Notes: generated from the letters alone by a model not told the origin. A stretch of DNA of 44,130 nt from Candidatus Omnitrophota bacterium (GCA_030697665.1 JAUYPJ010000073.1:1-44130), one strand, 5' to 3'; positions 8,523-17,290 are shown, numbered from the stretch's first letter. Translations and numbers: made by a program.

Positions 8523-8924
8523 ATGAAAAGCATTTCTGGACGGTCTCAAAGACAGCGAAGAGGGCCTGGCGTCGTAGGCGCGGCGCCCCGGCAGGTGCGG
8601 GTCTTTTTGCGCCGCTCGATCCCTCGGATTATCTCGGCGTTTCCGCGCGTCCAGCAAATCATCCTCTTTGGCTCCTACGCGTCCGGCCGTCCCACGCGCG
8701 ACAGCGACGTCGATCTATTCATTGTCATGCCGACGACGCAGCGATGGAGCGATCGGGTGCGCAAAGTGCAGGCGCTCTTTCCTGATCGGCCGGCGCCGCT
8801 CGACGTGATCGTGCGGACTCCGCAGGAAGTCCGGCGGCGGTTGACCTCCTACTTCTGCCCGTTGACGCGAGAGATCTTCCAGAAAGGCCGCGTGCTCTAT
8901 GAGGCTGCGCCGAGATGTTCGTGA
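8523..8924 (+). CDS. Minimal nucleotidyltransferase (MNT-type, HEPN/MNT module)
   Basis: 133 aa. The pol-beta-type nucleotidyltransferase signature is ILFGSYASGRPTRDSDVDL, with the GS pair at residues 50-51 and the DxD metal ligands at 62 and 64. In HEPN/MNT toxin-antitoxin systems the MNT protein adenylylates or otherwise neutralises the HEPN RNase. The ATG at 8523 was chosen because it lies directly downstream of a good promoter; an upstream in-frame GTG at 8454 would cover the promoter. The expected HEPN partner survives only as a 45-codon tail in the same frame right after this gene's stop codon. Confidence 0.82.
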   Translation: MKSISGRSQRQRRGPGVVGAAPRQVRVFLRRSIPRIISAFPRVQQIILFGSYASGRPTRDSDVDLFIVMPTTQRWSDRVRKVQALFPDRPAPLDVIVRTPQEVRRRLTSYFCPLTREIFQKGRVLYEAAPRCS

Positions 8925-9059
8925 CTGGAATATCTGGAACCGTACGCCGTGAATCTGCGTTACCCCGGCGAGTGCGCCACCCGCACCGAAGCCAAGCGTT
9001 CCGTTCGCGCCATCACCCATGTGCGCGAAGCGCTGCGGCGGCTACTCCGCTGTTCGTGA
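8925..9059 (+). pseudogene. HEPN toxin remnant (C-terminal tail only)
   Basis: Reading on from the MNT stop in the same frame gives LEYLEPYAVNLRYPGE, then TEAKRSVRAITHVREALRR, ending at TGA 9057-9059. The 'YAVxxRYPGE...EA..AxxxVREAL' pattern is the characteristic end of HEPN-domain proteins from HEPN/MNT pairs. The start codon, first helices and RxxxxH active site are missing, so a deletion has removed most of the gene. Confidence 0.72.
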
Positions 9060-9165
9060 TGTGACCGCTCCGTCGCTCCCTTCTGACCCTCTTGACCTGA
9101 ATATGTCCATATGCTAGCCTTCTAATGAGTACAATGTATAAATTATCCTTACTATACTGTGCATA

Positions 9166-10494
9166 ATGAGCAAAGACGAGCTTATTGGTATTCTACAAGA
9201 CTGGAACTTCTGGCGCAAAGATCTTGAGACAGGCATTCCCAGGCATGCGTATCTGGCCAGAATCAAACAGTTCCTTGAGACGAACCAGGTGCTCACCATC
9301 ACGGGCCCCAGGCGGGCCGGCAAATCGTTTATCATGCGGCAGGCGGCTCAGGCTCTGACTCAGCATGGTGTGGGCAAGGAAAACGTCCTCATCGTGAATT
9401 TCGAAGATCCTCGGTTTCCGGAGCTGAACACGAAGTGGCTTGAACGGCTGTATGAAACCTATCTAGAATTCCTCACGCCCAAAGGCCAGGTCTATCTATT
9501 CCTCGACGAAGTGCAGGAGGTCGAGGGGTGGGAGCGATGGGTGCGGTACATGCACGAGCTGAAGAAAGCCCGGCTCGTGGTGTCGGGCTCGAACGCCAAG
9601 CTGCTGAGCCGCGAGCTGGGCACGCTGCTGACCGGCCGGCATCTCGATGTCACGGTGTTGCTATTGTCCTTCGGGGAGTTCCTGGAGTTCAGCGGCATCA
9701 CCCTCAAGGATCGCTTGGACATGCTGAACCAGCGCGTCGCCATCCAAGGGCTGCTGCGCAAGTACCTGGAGCACGGCGCCTTTCCCGAGGTCAGCCTGTC
9801 GGAGCAGAAGAAGGCGCTCCTCTTGAATTACTTCGAGGATCTGGTGACGAAAGACCTGCTGCGGCGCTTTCGGATTCGCAAGCCGCAGGAGTTGAAAGCG
9901 TTGATCAAGTACTATCTGAGCAACGTCGCGACCTTGAGCACCTTCAACGCCATCGCCAGGTCTCTGAAGCTTTCGGCGCTCACCGTGGAGAAATTCTCAG
10001 GCTACCTGGAGCAGGTCTACCTGGTGTTCTTTCTCAGGCGCTTTTCCTTCAAAGTCAAAGAACAAGAGAAAAGCCCGCGAAAGGTCTACTCCATTGACAC
10101 GGGCTTGAGTAACGTGGTCGGCTTCCGATTTTCAGAGAACGCGGGCAGGCTTGCCGAGAACGTGGTGTTTCTCCAGCTCAAACGACGACAAGCGTTCGAG
10201 CCGGAGCTCGAGGTATACTACTGGAAGGATGTCCACCACAGAGAAGTCGATTTCGTGTTGAAGCACGGAACGCAGGTCAGGGAGCTCATCCAGGTGTGCT
10301 GGCATGTTGAGGAGGCGTCCACGAAGGAGCGGGAAACGCGCAGCCTGGTGAAGGCGATGGGGGAGCTGAAGGCCGGCAGCGCCCTCGTCATCACAGAGGA
10401 CTACGAGGCGGAGGAGACATTCAAGGAACAACGCATCAGGTTCGTCCCGCTCTGGAAATGGCTGCTTGGCTATGATGAGCGAGACGGGACGTAG
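9166..10494 (+). CDS. AAA-family ATPase with DUF4143 domain
   Basis: 442 aa. N-terminal ATPase: Walker A GPRRAGKS at residues 47-54, Walker B VYLFLDEVQE at 109-118 and a sensor-like VVSGSNAKLLSRELGTLLTGR segment. The C-terminal DUF4143 part includes LAENVVFLQLKRR and the restriction-endonuclease-like strand pair VYYWKDVHHREVDFVLK. This is the AAA_14/DUF4143 family, widespread and frequently horizontally transferred in poorly studied phyla. The biochemical role is not established; links to DNA or stress functions are speculative. A TATACT box is at 9153-9158, only 7 bp before the ATG, so the leader would be very short. The valS ATG follows 3 nt after its stop. Confidence 0.85.
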   Translation: MSKDELIGILQDWNFWRKDLETGIPRHAYLARIKQFLETNQVLTITGPRRAGKSFIMRQAAQALTQHGVGKENVLIVNFEDPRFPELNTKWLERLYETYLEFLTPKGQVYLFLDEVQEVEGWERWVRYMHELKKARLVVSGSNAKLLSRELGTLLTGRHLDVTVLLLSFGEFLEFSGITLKDRLDMLNQRVAIQGLLRKYLEHGAFPEVSLSEQKKALLLNYFEDLVTKDLLRRFRIRKPQELKALIKYYLSNVATLSTFNAIARSLKLSALTVEKFSGYLEQVYLVFFLRRFSFKVKEQEKSPRKVYSIDTGLSNVVGFRFSENAGRLAENVVFLQLKRRQAFEPELEVYYWKDVHHREVDFVLKHGTQVRELIQVCWHVEEASTKERETRSLVKAMGELKAGSALVITEDYEAEETFKEQRIRFVPLWKWLLGYDERDGT

Positions 10495-10497
10495 TCG

Positions 10498-13308
10498 ATG
10501 ACCGAGCTTCCTCCTCGCTACAACCCGGCTGACGTCGAGGAGCGGCTCTACGCCCAGTGGGAGTCGCGCGGGCTTTTCCACGCCGAGCCGGATCGCTCCA
10601 AGACCCCGTACACGATCGTCATCCCGCCACCCAACGTCACCGGCATCCTCCACATGGGCCATGCGCTCAACGCCACCATCCAGGACATCGTGATCCGGAT
10701 GCGGCGGATGCAGGGCGCCAATGCCCTCTGGATCCCCGGCACCGACCACGCGGGGATCGCCACGCAGAATGTCGTCGAGAAGGCGCTGGCCAAGGAGGGG
10801 AAGCGCCGCCAGGACCTTGGGCGCGAGGCGTTCGTGCAGCAGGTATGGCAATGGAAGGAACAGTCCGGCAACACGATCATCCGGCAACTGCGGCGGCTGG
10901 GCGCGTCATGCGACTGGCGGCGCACCCGCTTCACGATGGACGAAGGCCTCTCCGAGGCGGTGGCCGAGGTGTTCGTGCGGCTTTACGAGCAGGACCTCAT
11001 CTATCGTGGCAATTACATCATCAACTGGTGTCCCCGCTGCCAGACGGCGCTCTCGGATGAGGAGGCCCCCAGGAAAGAAACCCACGGCAAGCTCTATCAC
11101 ATCCGCTATCCCCTCGAAGGCGGTCAAGGGTCAAGGGTCAAGGGTCAAGGGAAGGCCCCTCCACCCTCCACCCTCCACCCTTCACCTGCCTTCATTGAGG
11201 TGGCCACGACGCGGCCCGAGACGATGCTGGGTGATACCGCCATCGCGGTGCATCCGAAGGATACGCGCTACAAGCAGTTGATCGGGCGGCATGCGATCCT
11301 GCCGATCGTCAATCGTCGGCTGCCGATCATCGCCGATGAGCTGGTCGATAAGGAGTTCGGCACCGGCGCGGTCAAAGTCACGCCAGCCCATGACCCGGTT
11401 GACTTCCAGCTCGGGAAGAAACACCACCTGGAGTTCCTCAACGTCATGACCGATGACGCGCGCATGACCAACGTGCCGGCGCCCTATGAGGGGTTGGATC
11501 GATTGGACTGCCGCAGCAAGCTCATCGTGGATCTGGAGCAGCAGGGGCACCTGGGCCGGATTGACGAGCACTTGCACAACGTCAGCCACTGCTACCGCTG
11601 CCACACGGCTATCGAGCCTCGGTTGAGCCTCCAGTGGTTCGTCAAGATGAAGCCGCTCGCGAAGCCGGCCATCAAGGCGGTGAACGATGGCACGATCACG
11701 TTCGTCCCTTCGCGTTGGACCAAGGTCTACCTCAACTGGATGGCGAACATTGAGGATTGGTGCATTAGCCGCCAGATCTGGTGGGGCCATCGGCTCCCTG
11801 TCTACTACTGTCAAGCTTGCGTGAGACAGGGAGCAGTCCATAGTCCACAGTCCATAGTCCATAGCAAAAAAACTATCGACTATCGACTATCGACTATGGA
11901 CAAACAGGGCGTTATCGTCTCGAAAACGAGGCCGGAGCAGTGTCCCGCGTGCGGCTCAGCCGAGCTGAAGCAGGACGAGGACGTGCTGGACACGTGGTTC
12001 TCCTCATGGCTGTGGCCGTTTTCGACGCTCGGCTGGCCCAAGAAGACGAAGGACCTGGACTATTTTTACCCCACCTCCACGTTAGTCACAGCCCAGGAGA
12101 TCATCTTCTTCTGGGTCGCGCGGATGATCATGGCAGGCTACTTCTGCATGAAGAAACCGCCGTTTACCCAGGTGTACATCCACGGGACCGTGCGGGACCT
12201 CACCGGCAAGAAGATGTCCAAGTCGCTTGGCAACATCATCGACCCGCTGGAGATCATCGGCCGATACGGCACCGATGCGCTCCGCTATACGCTGGTGACG
12301 GCCACCGCCATCGGCCAGGACGTGTTCCTCAGCGAAGAGCGGTTCGCCGTGGGAAGGAACTTCGCCAACAAACTCTGGAACGCGACCCGGTTTGTCCTTT
12401 CGCAGGTGAGAGGTGAGAGGTTAGAGGTGAGAGGGGAACACCCGGACTCACACCTCACACCTCACACCTCACACCTCACGGTGGCGGACCGGTGGATTCT
12501 CTCGCGGCTCCAGCGGGCGATCAGCACGGTGACGAATTCGCTGGAGCGCTTTCGGTTCAACGACGCCGCCAAGGCGCTCTACGAATTCCTCTGGCACGAT
12601 GTGTGCGACTGGTACATTGAAATCTCGAAATATGCCGAGGCGTCGCAGAAAGAGCACGCGCGCGGCGTGCTGTCCCACGTGCTGGAAGTTTCGGTGCGCC
12701 TGCTGCATCCGTTTATGCCCTTTGTTACCGAAGAGCTGTGGCAGCAGCTGAAACCCGCGGCAAGCCCGGCTTCCGTCATGGTGTCTCCGTGGCCGAAACC
12801 GGACAAGCGACTGATGAATCCCAAGGCCGAGCATCAGTTTGGGCGCTTTAAGACGGTGGTGACTTCCATTCGCACAACCCGCGCCGAGCTGAACGTGCCC
12901 AATGACCGCAAAACACCGGTTGTTTTACTGATCAGCAAAGACGCGGCCACCCGTCGCTTCTTCGACGACCATAAGACCTTACTGCAAGCCCTGGCACAGG
13001 TGAGTACAGTTGGGGTGTTGGAAGTCTTTAAAAGACAGAAAGACGCGATCGCCACAATCGTTGATGGTGTGGAGGTGGTCATTCCGCTCGGCGGGTTGAT
13101 CGACGTTCAGAAAGAGACCAAGCGGCTGCAGCAGAAGGTCCATGAGCTCAACGGGTATGTCGAGCGCGCCACCGCGCGCCTGAAGGACAAGCGGTTTACT
13201 GAGAAGGCGCCGGCTGAAGTGATTGAGCAATCGAGGAAGCAGCTGAGCCAAACTCAGGAAACCCTCAAGAAGTATTCGGATTACCTTGCCATCTTCCAAT
13301 CCCTGTAA
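10498..13308 (+). CDS. valS: Valyl-tRNA synthetase with three in-frame repeat insertions
   Basis: Charges tRNA-Val. Class I motifs: HIGH equivalent HMGH at residues 52-55 and KKMSKS around 571-576. The editing (CP1) domain includes FIEVATTRPETMLGDTA, and a C-terminal coiled coil begins LIDVQKETKRLQQKV. At 936 aa it is longer than usual because three heptad arrays are translated: about residues 209-231 at the entry to the editing domain, 445-471 in the zinc-ribbon region between its CxxC pairs, and 635-661 just before the anticodon-binding domain (VADRWILSRL). All three preserve frame and fall in loops, so the enzyme is probably active. Homologues without the loops would show exact boundaries. 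Confidence 0.96.
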   Translation: MTELPPRYNPADVEERLYAQWESRGLFHAEPDRSKTPYTIVIPPPNVTGILHMGHALNATIQDIVIRMRRMQGANALWIPGTDHAGIATQNVVEKALAKEGKRRQDLGREAFVQQVWQWKEQSGNTIIRQLRRLGASCDWRRTRFTMDEGLSEAVAEVFVRLYEQDLIYRGNYIINWCPRCQTALSDEEAPRKETHGKLYHIRYPLEGGQGSRVKGQGKAPPPSTLHPSPAFIEVATTRPETMLGDTAIAVHPKDTRYKQLIGRHAILPIVNRRLPIIADELVDKEFGTGAVKVTPAHDPVDFQLGKKHHLEFLNVMTDDARMTNVPAPYEGLDRLDCRSKLIVDLEQQGHLGRIDEHLHNVSHCYRCHTAIEPRLSLQWFVKMKPLAKPAIKAVNDGTITFVPSRWTKVYLNWMANIEDWCISRQIWWGHRLPVYYCQACVRQGAVHSPQSIVHSKKTIDYRLSTMDKQGVIVSKTRPEQCPACGSAELKQDEDVLDTWFSSWLWPFSTLGWPKKTKDLDYFYPTSTLVTAQEIIFFWVARMIMAGYFCMKKPPFTQVYIHGTVRDLTGKKMSKSLGNIIDPLEIIGRYGTDALRYTLVTATAIGQDVFLSEERFAVGRNFANKLWNATRFVLSQVRGERLEVRGEHPDSHLTPHTSHLTVADRWILSRLQRAISTVTNSLERFRFNDAAKALYEFLWHDVCDWYIEISKYAEASQKEHARGVLSHVLEVSVRLLHPFMPFVTEELWQQLKPAASPASVMVSPWPKPDKRLMNPKAEHQFGRFKTVVTSIRTTRAELNVPNDRKTPVVLLISKDAATRRFFDDHKTLLQALAQVSTVGVLEVFKRQKDAIATIVDGVEVVIPLGGLIDVQKETKRLQQKVHELNGYVERATARLKDKRFTEKAPAEVIEQSRKQLSQTQETLKKYSDYLAIFQSL
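11123..11188 (+). repeat. Heptad array 1 within valS
   Basis: GTCAAGG repeated four times (11123-11150), a 10-nt spacer, then CCACCCT three times (11161-11181) plus TCACCTG. The second arm is an imperfect reverse complement (AGGGTGG against AGGGTCA), so a hairpin with periodic mismatches can form. Confidence 0.93.
11834..11901 (+). repeat. Heptad array 2 within valS
   Basis: Four heptads YAGTCCA (11834-11861), an 11-nt A-rich spacer, then CTATCGA three times and CTATGGA (11873-11900). The arms are reverse complements apart from a C/G change within the unit. The same heptad family recurs at 37674-37791. Confidence 0.94.
12404..12481 (+). repeat. Heptad array 3 within valS
   Basis: AGGTGAG-type heptads, four units (12404-12431), then a 15-nt spacer and five CTCACAC/CTCACGG heptads (12447-12481). 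The arms pair with one systematic mismatch per unit. Confidence 0.94.
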
Positions 13309-13322
13309 CCGGCGCGCCATCG

Positions 13323-14261
13323 ATGAATCCGCAGCGAAGGCCATCAGGGCCGAGCGAAGTGCCGGACCCGGTGGGGGTCCGGCCTCGGGAGTGTGACGCC
13401 TTGCTCAAGATGGCCCTCGCCGAGGATGCTGCGCGCAATGACATCACCTCGCGTTCGGTGATCCCTCAGAAAAGCCGCATCAAGGCTGCCATCGTTGCTC
13501 AGGAGTCGGGAATGCTCGCTGGCATCGATGTGGTTGCGCGCGTCTTCACGCTGCAGGACAACAACCTTTCAGTGCGCGCTTTGAAGAAAGACGGCAGCGT
13601 TCTCAAGCGCGGGCAGGCCGTGCTGACGGTTGAGGGGAGTGCCCGTTCACTCTTCGCGGCGGAGCGGACGGCCCTGAATCTCCTGGGGCATCTCTCCGGC
13701 ATCGCGACCCTGACCTCCCAGTTTGTCCGGCGCGTGAGGCCGTTCAACGTCACGATCCTGGACACGAGGAAAACGCTGCCTGGGCTGCGGCGGCTGGAAA
13801 AATACGCCGTGCGCGTGGGAGGCGGACAGAACCATCGCATGGATCTGCAGGATGATATCCTCATTAAGACCAACCACGTGCAGGCCGTAGCTCGTGAAGC
13901 GTATCTCGTGAAGCGCAACGAAAGAAGAGCGTTACTCATTCAGCGCACCATCCGACAGGCGAAACAACGTCACCCTGGAAAATTTGTGGAAATCGAGGTC
14001 GTCAATCTTAAGGAATTCAAAGCCGCGCTTGCCGAAAAGCCGCATGCTATTCTGCTCGATAACTGGCCTCTGAGATCTATCCGTCTGGCGGTTCGGTTGC
14101 GAGATGCGCTTCACGCTTCACGCTTCACGCTGTTGGAGGTGTCCGGCGGCGTGACGCTTGCCAACGTCCGGGCCATCGCCGCAACGGGCGTCGAGCGAAT
14201 TTCCATCGGCCGCCTCACGCATTCCGCCCCTTCGCTCGACGTCGCGCTTCACCTAGACTGA
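13323..14261 (+). CDS. nadC: Nicotinate-nucleotide pyrophosphorylase (quinolinate phosphoribosyltransferase)
   Basis: Converts quinolinate and PRPP to nicotinate mononucleotide in de novo NAD synthesis. Family motifs: LAEDAARNDITS near residue 31, the substrate-binding TRKTLPGLRRLEKYAV and GGGQNHRMDLQDDILIK, and C-terminal VSGGVTLANVRAIAATGVERIS. 312 aa against the usual ~280. The extra residues include AREAYLVKRNERR after IKTNHVQAV and HASRFTLLE before VSGGV; both are encoded by heptad repeats (GTGAAGC and its reverse complement GCTTCAC). The N-terminal 20 residues are also unusual. It starts 14 nt after valS, probably co-transcribed. Confidence 0.95.
   Translation: MNPQRRPSGPSEVPDPVGVRPRECDALLKMALAEDAARNDITSRSVIPQKSRIKAAIVAQESGMLAGIDVVARVFTLQDNNLSVRALKKDGSVLKRGQAVLTVEGSARSLFAAERTALNLLGHLSGIATLTSQFVRRVRPFNVTILDTRKTLPGLRRLEKYAVRVGGGQNHRMDLQDDILIKTNHVQAVAREAYLVKRNERRALLIQRTIRQAKQRHPGKFVEIEVVNLKEFKAALAEKPHAILLDNWPLRSIRLAVRLRDALHASRFTLLEVSGGVTLANVRAIAATGVERISIGRLTHSAPSLDVALHLD
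13894..14128 (+). repeat. Split inverted heptad arms within nadC
   Basis: Arm 1 at 13894-13914 is GTGAAGC, GTATCTC, GTGAAGC; arm 2 at 14108-14128 is GCTTCAC three times, its exact reverse complement. The arms are almost 200 nt apart, with normal nadC sequence between them. Confidence 0.85.
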
Positions 14262-14284
14262 CCCCCCAGTATCACCTCAGCGCC

Positions 14285-14313
14285 TTGACGGGATGGGAAA
14301 TTCAAGTTATACT
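14285..14313 (+). promoter_or_regulatory. Sigma-70 type promoter for the mazEF-like pair
   Basis: -35 TTGACG (14285-14290), 17-bp spacer, -10 TATACT (14308-14313). A GAGGAAGGGGG ribosome-binding region precedes the ATG at 14355. Confidence 0.75.
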
Positions 14314-14354
14314 TTGGTAGGATTTTATGCATACCAACGAGGAAGGGGGAACCG

Positions 14355-14609
14355 ATGCAAACGACGGTGAAGGTGGCCGTGAGCTTGCCGAGGGAGCAGT
14401 TCCGGTTAGCGGAGAAACGGCGACGCGCACTGCGCGTGTCGCGCAGCGCCATGGTGCGTGAGGCCATTCACCAGTGGCTGAAGTCGTTTGAAGAGGAACG
14501 AGCGATCCGTCAGTATATCGACGGCTATCGTCGCCATCCGCAGTCGCCTCAAGAGGTCGACGCGATGGAACGGGCGGCGGCTGAGGCGCTCAGGCATGAA
14601 GCGTGGTGA
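14355..14609 (+). CDS. Ribbon-helix-helix antitoxin (MazE-like)
   Basis: 84 aa. The N-terminus VKVAVSLPREQFRLAEKRRRALRVSRSAMVREAIHQWLK has the beta-strand/helix/helix pattern of RHH (CopG/MazE-like) DNA-binding antitoxins; the C-terminal acidic-basic part (EVDAMERAAAEALRHEAW) is the typical toxin-binding tail. Its stop overlaps the start of the MazF-like toxin by 14 nt. Such antitoxins normally repress their own promoter, here at 14285-14313. Confidence 0.85.
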   Translation: MQTTVKVAVSLPREQFRLAEKRRRALRVSRSAMVREAIHQWLKSFEEERAIRQYIDGYRRHPQSPQEVDAMERAAAEALRHEAW

Positions 14610-14910
14610 GGTGTGGTTGGCGTCACTTCGAGAGCCGATGGGGCGCCGGCCAGTCGTCTTGCTGTCCCGCGATGAAGCCTATCATATCCGGGCGTCCGTG
14701 ACCGTGGCGCTCGTGACGACAACCATCAGGCACATTCACACCGAAGTTCTGCTCACTCCTAAGGAAGGCTTAGCGAAGCGGTGTGTCGTCAATCTCGACG
14801 ACGTGTTGACCGTTCATACGTCGCGGCTGGAGCAGTTCATCACCCGCCTGTCGCCGGAGAAGATCGACGCTGTCGATGCCGCCTTGAAGTTTGCCCTGGG
14901 GATTCCTTGA
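14596..14910 (+). CDS. MazF/PemK-family endoribonuclease toxin
   Basis: 104 aa from the ATG at 14596, where the family start motif MKRGEVWLASL occurs. RRPVVLLSRDEAY carries the conserved Arg/Pro strand, and VALVTTTIRH the conserved Thr; the C-terminal LDDVLTVHTSRLEQFI and LSPEKIDAVDAALKFALG are standard. Cleaves mRNA at short sequences in this family. The length is normal, with no visible lesion. The stop TGA is also the first base of a long palindrome. Confidence 0.9.
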   Translation: MKRGEVWLASLREPMGRRPVVLLSRDEAYHIRASVTVALVTTTIRHIHTEVLLTPKEGLAKRCVVNLDDVLTVHTSRLEQFITRLSPEKIDAVDAALKFALGIP

Positions 14911-15050
14911 TCCCACCCCCTACGCTGGCTTGCCGTCGGGTAAGCCCCGCCGTCGGCGAGCAGCACACATCGGTGGGGCTCCGACGGCGGCCACGGCGGG
15001 CTGCAGCAGGACCTGCGAGAGGCCGCCGTGAAGCGCAGGGGGTGGGATGA
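14908..15050. repeat. Long palindrome starting at the mazF-like stop (family with 34013-34122)
   Basis: Left arm 14908-14926 (TGATCCCACCCCCTACGCT) pairs with right arm 15032-15050 (AGCGCAGGGGGTGGGATGA) with a single mismatch in the paired core. The interior (GCCCCGCCGTCGG .. CCGACGGCGGCCACGGCGGG) has further inverted segments. A second element with the same ends, TGATCCCAC and GTGGGATGATC, is at 34013-34122. Confidence 0.8.
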
Positions 15051-15060
15051 TCGCTCAGTG

Positions 15061-15108
15061 ATGGATCAATTTACACTCAGCACAGACCTCGTGCCAAAAG
15101 GAGCGCCG
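15061..15108 (+). other. uvrB-start-like sequence upstream of the real uvrB start
   Basis: ATG at 15061 reads MDQFTLSTDLVPKGAPF, matching the beginning of uvrB ([17 protein letters not shown] at 15275) and UvrB proteins in general. After this the frame runs into the structured repeat at 15141-15244 and stops at 15288. At the DNA level the two starts are clearly diverged, so this is not a fresh duplication. It may be the relic of an older uvrB 5' end. Confidence 0.6.
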
Positions 15109-15140
15109 TTCGCCTGCGGCTCACGGCACTCCCGTCGCCC

Positions 15141-15244
15141 ACCCCCGCTCGTTTGGCTTCGCCCCGTGACATGCGGAGCATGTCCGGGACTGAGTCCCCG
15201 AAATCGCTGCGCGATTTCTGGGGGCCAAACGAAGCCGCGGGGGT
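15141..15244. repeat. Structured element with conserved core, uvrB copy
   Basis: Outer arms ACCCCCGCTCGTTTGGC (15141-15157) and GCCAAACGA...GCGGGGGT (15224-15244) pair with a 4-nt bulge. Inside lies GCCCCGTGAC, a small ATGC-GGA-GCAT hairpin and a 42-nt core (15182-15223) starting TCCGGGACTGAGTCCCCG and containing AAATCGCTGCGCGATTT. The core matches 34771-34812 with about three differences, but the outer arms there have a different sequence. Confidence 0.88.
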
Positions 15245-15274
15245 ACCCGGGCTCGGTCGTCAACCATCACTCAT

Positions 15275-17290
15275 ATGGATCGATTTGAGCTAGTGACCGA
15301 TCTCACCCCTAAGGGGGACCAGCCGGAGGCGATTGACGCGCTCACCAAAGGCGTCCTAGAGGGAAAGAAGTACCAGACGCTGCTTGGGGTGACCGGATCG
15401 GGCAAGACGTTCAGCGTCGGCCATGTGATCGCCAATGTCAACAAGCCGACGCTGGTCATCAGCCACAACAAGACGCTGGCCGCGCAGCTCTACAGCGAGT
15501 TCAAAAGCCTCTTTCCCCACAACGCCGTCGAGTATTTCGTCAGCTACTATGATTACTACCAGCCTGAAGCGTACGTCCCGCAGACCGACACCTACATCGA
15601 GAAGGACGCCTCCATCAACGACGATCTCGACCGGCTCCGGCTCTCAGCGACCAGCTCGCTCCTGAGCCGTCGCGATTGCCTGATCGTCGCAAGCGTTTCC
15701 TGCATCTACAACCTCGGCGATCCGGAGGAATACAAAGAGCAGATGGTGTGGCTGGCGCGCGCCAAGCCGGCCCGCCGCGAGGAGCTGTTGTCGTGGCTGG
15801 TGGGCATCCACTATGAGCGCAACGACGTGGACTTCAGGCGGGGGACCTTCCGCGCCCGCGGGGACGTCATCGATATCTTCCCGGCCTACCGGCAGACCGC
15901 CTATCGCGTGGAGCTGGAGGCCGGCCGCATCGCGCGAATCAGGGAGATCGACCCATTGACCGGGGATCTCCGCTCGGAGCTCGACCAGATCGCCATCTAT
16001 CCGGCGAAGCACTTTGTCACCGACAAAGACCAGATCGCCGCCGCCTGCGAGGTCATCCAGCGGGAGCTGACCGCGTGCGTGCGCGATTTCCAGACCCAGG
16101 GCAAACTGCTGGAGGCCCAGCGGCTTGAGGCGCGGACCACCTACGACCTGGAGATGTTAAACCAGTTGGGGTATTGCCACGGGGTGGAGAACTACTCGCG
16201 GCACCTCTCCGGGCGAGCCCCGGGGTCCCGTCCGCGCTGCCTCATCGACTATTTCCCCGACGACTCCCTGCTGGTGGTGGATGAGTCGCACGTCACCATC
16301 CCGCAGATCCGGGGGATGTACGAGGGCGACCGGGCCCGCAAGGAGACGCTCGTGGCGTACGGGTTCCGGTTGCCGTCGGCTCTTGACAACCGCCCGCAGA
16401 CCTTCGAGGAGTTCGAGTCGCTCATCCGCCAGGCGATCTTCATTTCCGCCACGCCGGGACCCTATGAGCTCAAGCGCTGCCGGGGGGAGGTGGTCGAGCA
16501 GCTCCTTCGGCCCACCGGCCTCGTCGATCCGCCCATCACCATCAAACCCACCCGCGGACAGATCGACGATCTCATCGAGCAGGTTGCGGCGCGCGCAGCA
16601 CGCAAGGAACGCGTGCTGGTCACCACGTTGACGAAGCGGCTGGCCGAGGATCTCACCCGCTATCTGCAGGAGGCGCAGTTGCGCGTGAGATACCTGCACT
16701 CCGAGATCGAGGCGATCGAGCGGGTGGAGATCCTGCGCGACCTGCGCCTGGGGGCGTTCGATTGCCTGGTGGGGATCAACCTCCTCCGGGAGGGACTCGA
16801 CCTGCCGGAGGTGTCGCTGGTGGCTGTGCTCGATGCCGATAAGGAAGGGTTCCTGCGGTCGGCCACCTCGCTCATCCAGGTGGCGGGTCGCGCGGCCCGA
16901 CACGTCAACGGCGAGGTCATCCTGTACGCCGACCATGTGACGGGCGCGATGCGGCAGTTGATCGACGAGACCAGCCGGCGGCAGGTCAAGCAGCTTGAGT
17001 ACAACCAGCGCCACCACATCACCCCGACCTCCATCACCAAGGCGATCCGGGAGAGCATCGAAGTGGCGCGGCAGGCCGAGACGTTCGTCGTTGAGCAGTC
17101 GGGGCAGAGTCTTGAAGAGCACGCCGTTCGACAGACGCTCGCCGATCTCGAAGCCGACATGATGCGCTGCGCCCAGGAGCTGGATTTTGAACGGGCCGCG
17201 GTGCTTCGGGATGACATCCGGACGCTCAAGGAGAAGTACCATGTCAGCGAAGAACCTCGTCGCAGACGCCCCACGCGATTCCGCGCTTGA
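15275..17290 (+). CDS. uvrB: Excinuclease ABC subunit B
   Basis: DNA damage-verification helicase of nucleotide excision repair; partners UvrA and UvrC. 671 aa, normal. Motifs in order: [20 protein letters not shown] start, Walker A GVTGSGKT (residues ~38-45), beta-hairpin [20 protein letters not shown], Walker B VVDESH, helicase motifs [30 protein letters not shown] and QVAGRAARH, and a C-terminal UVR motif ([21 protein letters not shown]) that binds UvrC. The start at 15275 gives the canonical N-terminus. The gene overlaps the birA start by 50 nt. Confidence 0.97.
   Translation: MDRFELVTDLTPKGDQPEAIDALTKGVLEGKKYQTLLGVTGSGKTFSVGHVIANVNKPTLVISHNKTLAAQLYSEFKSLFPHNAVEYFVSYYDYYQPEAYVPQTDTYIEKDASINDDLDRLRLSATSSLLSRRDCLIVASVSCIYNLGDPEEYKEQMVWLARAKPARREELLSWLVGIHYERNDVDFRRGTFRARGDVIDIFPAYRQTAYRVELEAGRIARIREIDPLTGDLRSELDQIAIYPAKHFVTDKDQIAAACEVIQRELTACVRDFQTQGKLLEAQRLEARTTYDLEMLNQLGYCHGVENYSRHLSGRAPGSRPRCLIDYFPDDSLLVVDESHVTIPQIRGMYEGDRARKETLVAYGFRLPSALDNRPQTFEEFESLIRQAIFISATPGPYELKRCRGEVVEQLLRPTGLVDPPITIKPTRGQIDDLIEQVAARAARKERVLVTTLTKRLAEDLTRYLQEAQLRVRYLHSEIEAIERVEILRDLRLGAFDCLVGINLLREGLDLPEVSLVAVLDADKEGFLRSATSLIQVAGRAARHVNGEVILYADHVTGAMRQLIDETSRRQVKQLEYNQRHHITPTSITKAIRESIEVARQAETFVVEQSGQSLEEHAVRQTLADLEADMMRCAQELDFERAAVLRDDIRTLKEKYHVSEEPRRRRPTRFRA

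Noticed and set aside
10498-13308. valS as a pseudogene because of the repeat insertions
   Set aside because: The frame is continuous from start to stop and all signature motifs are intact; insertions lie in loops.
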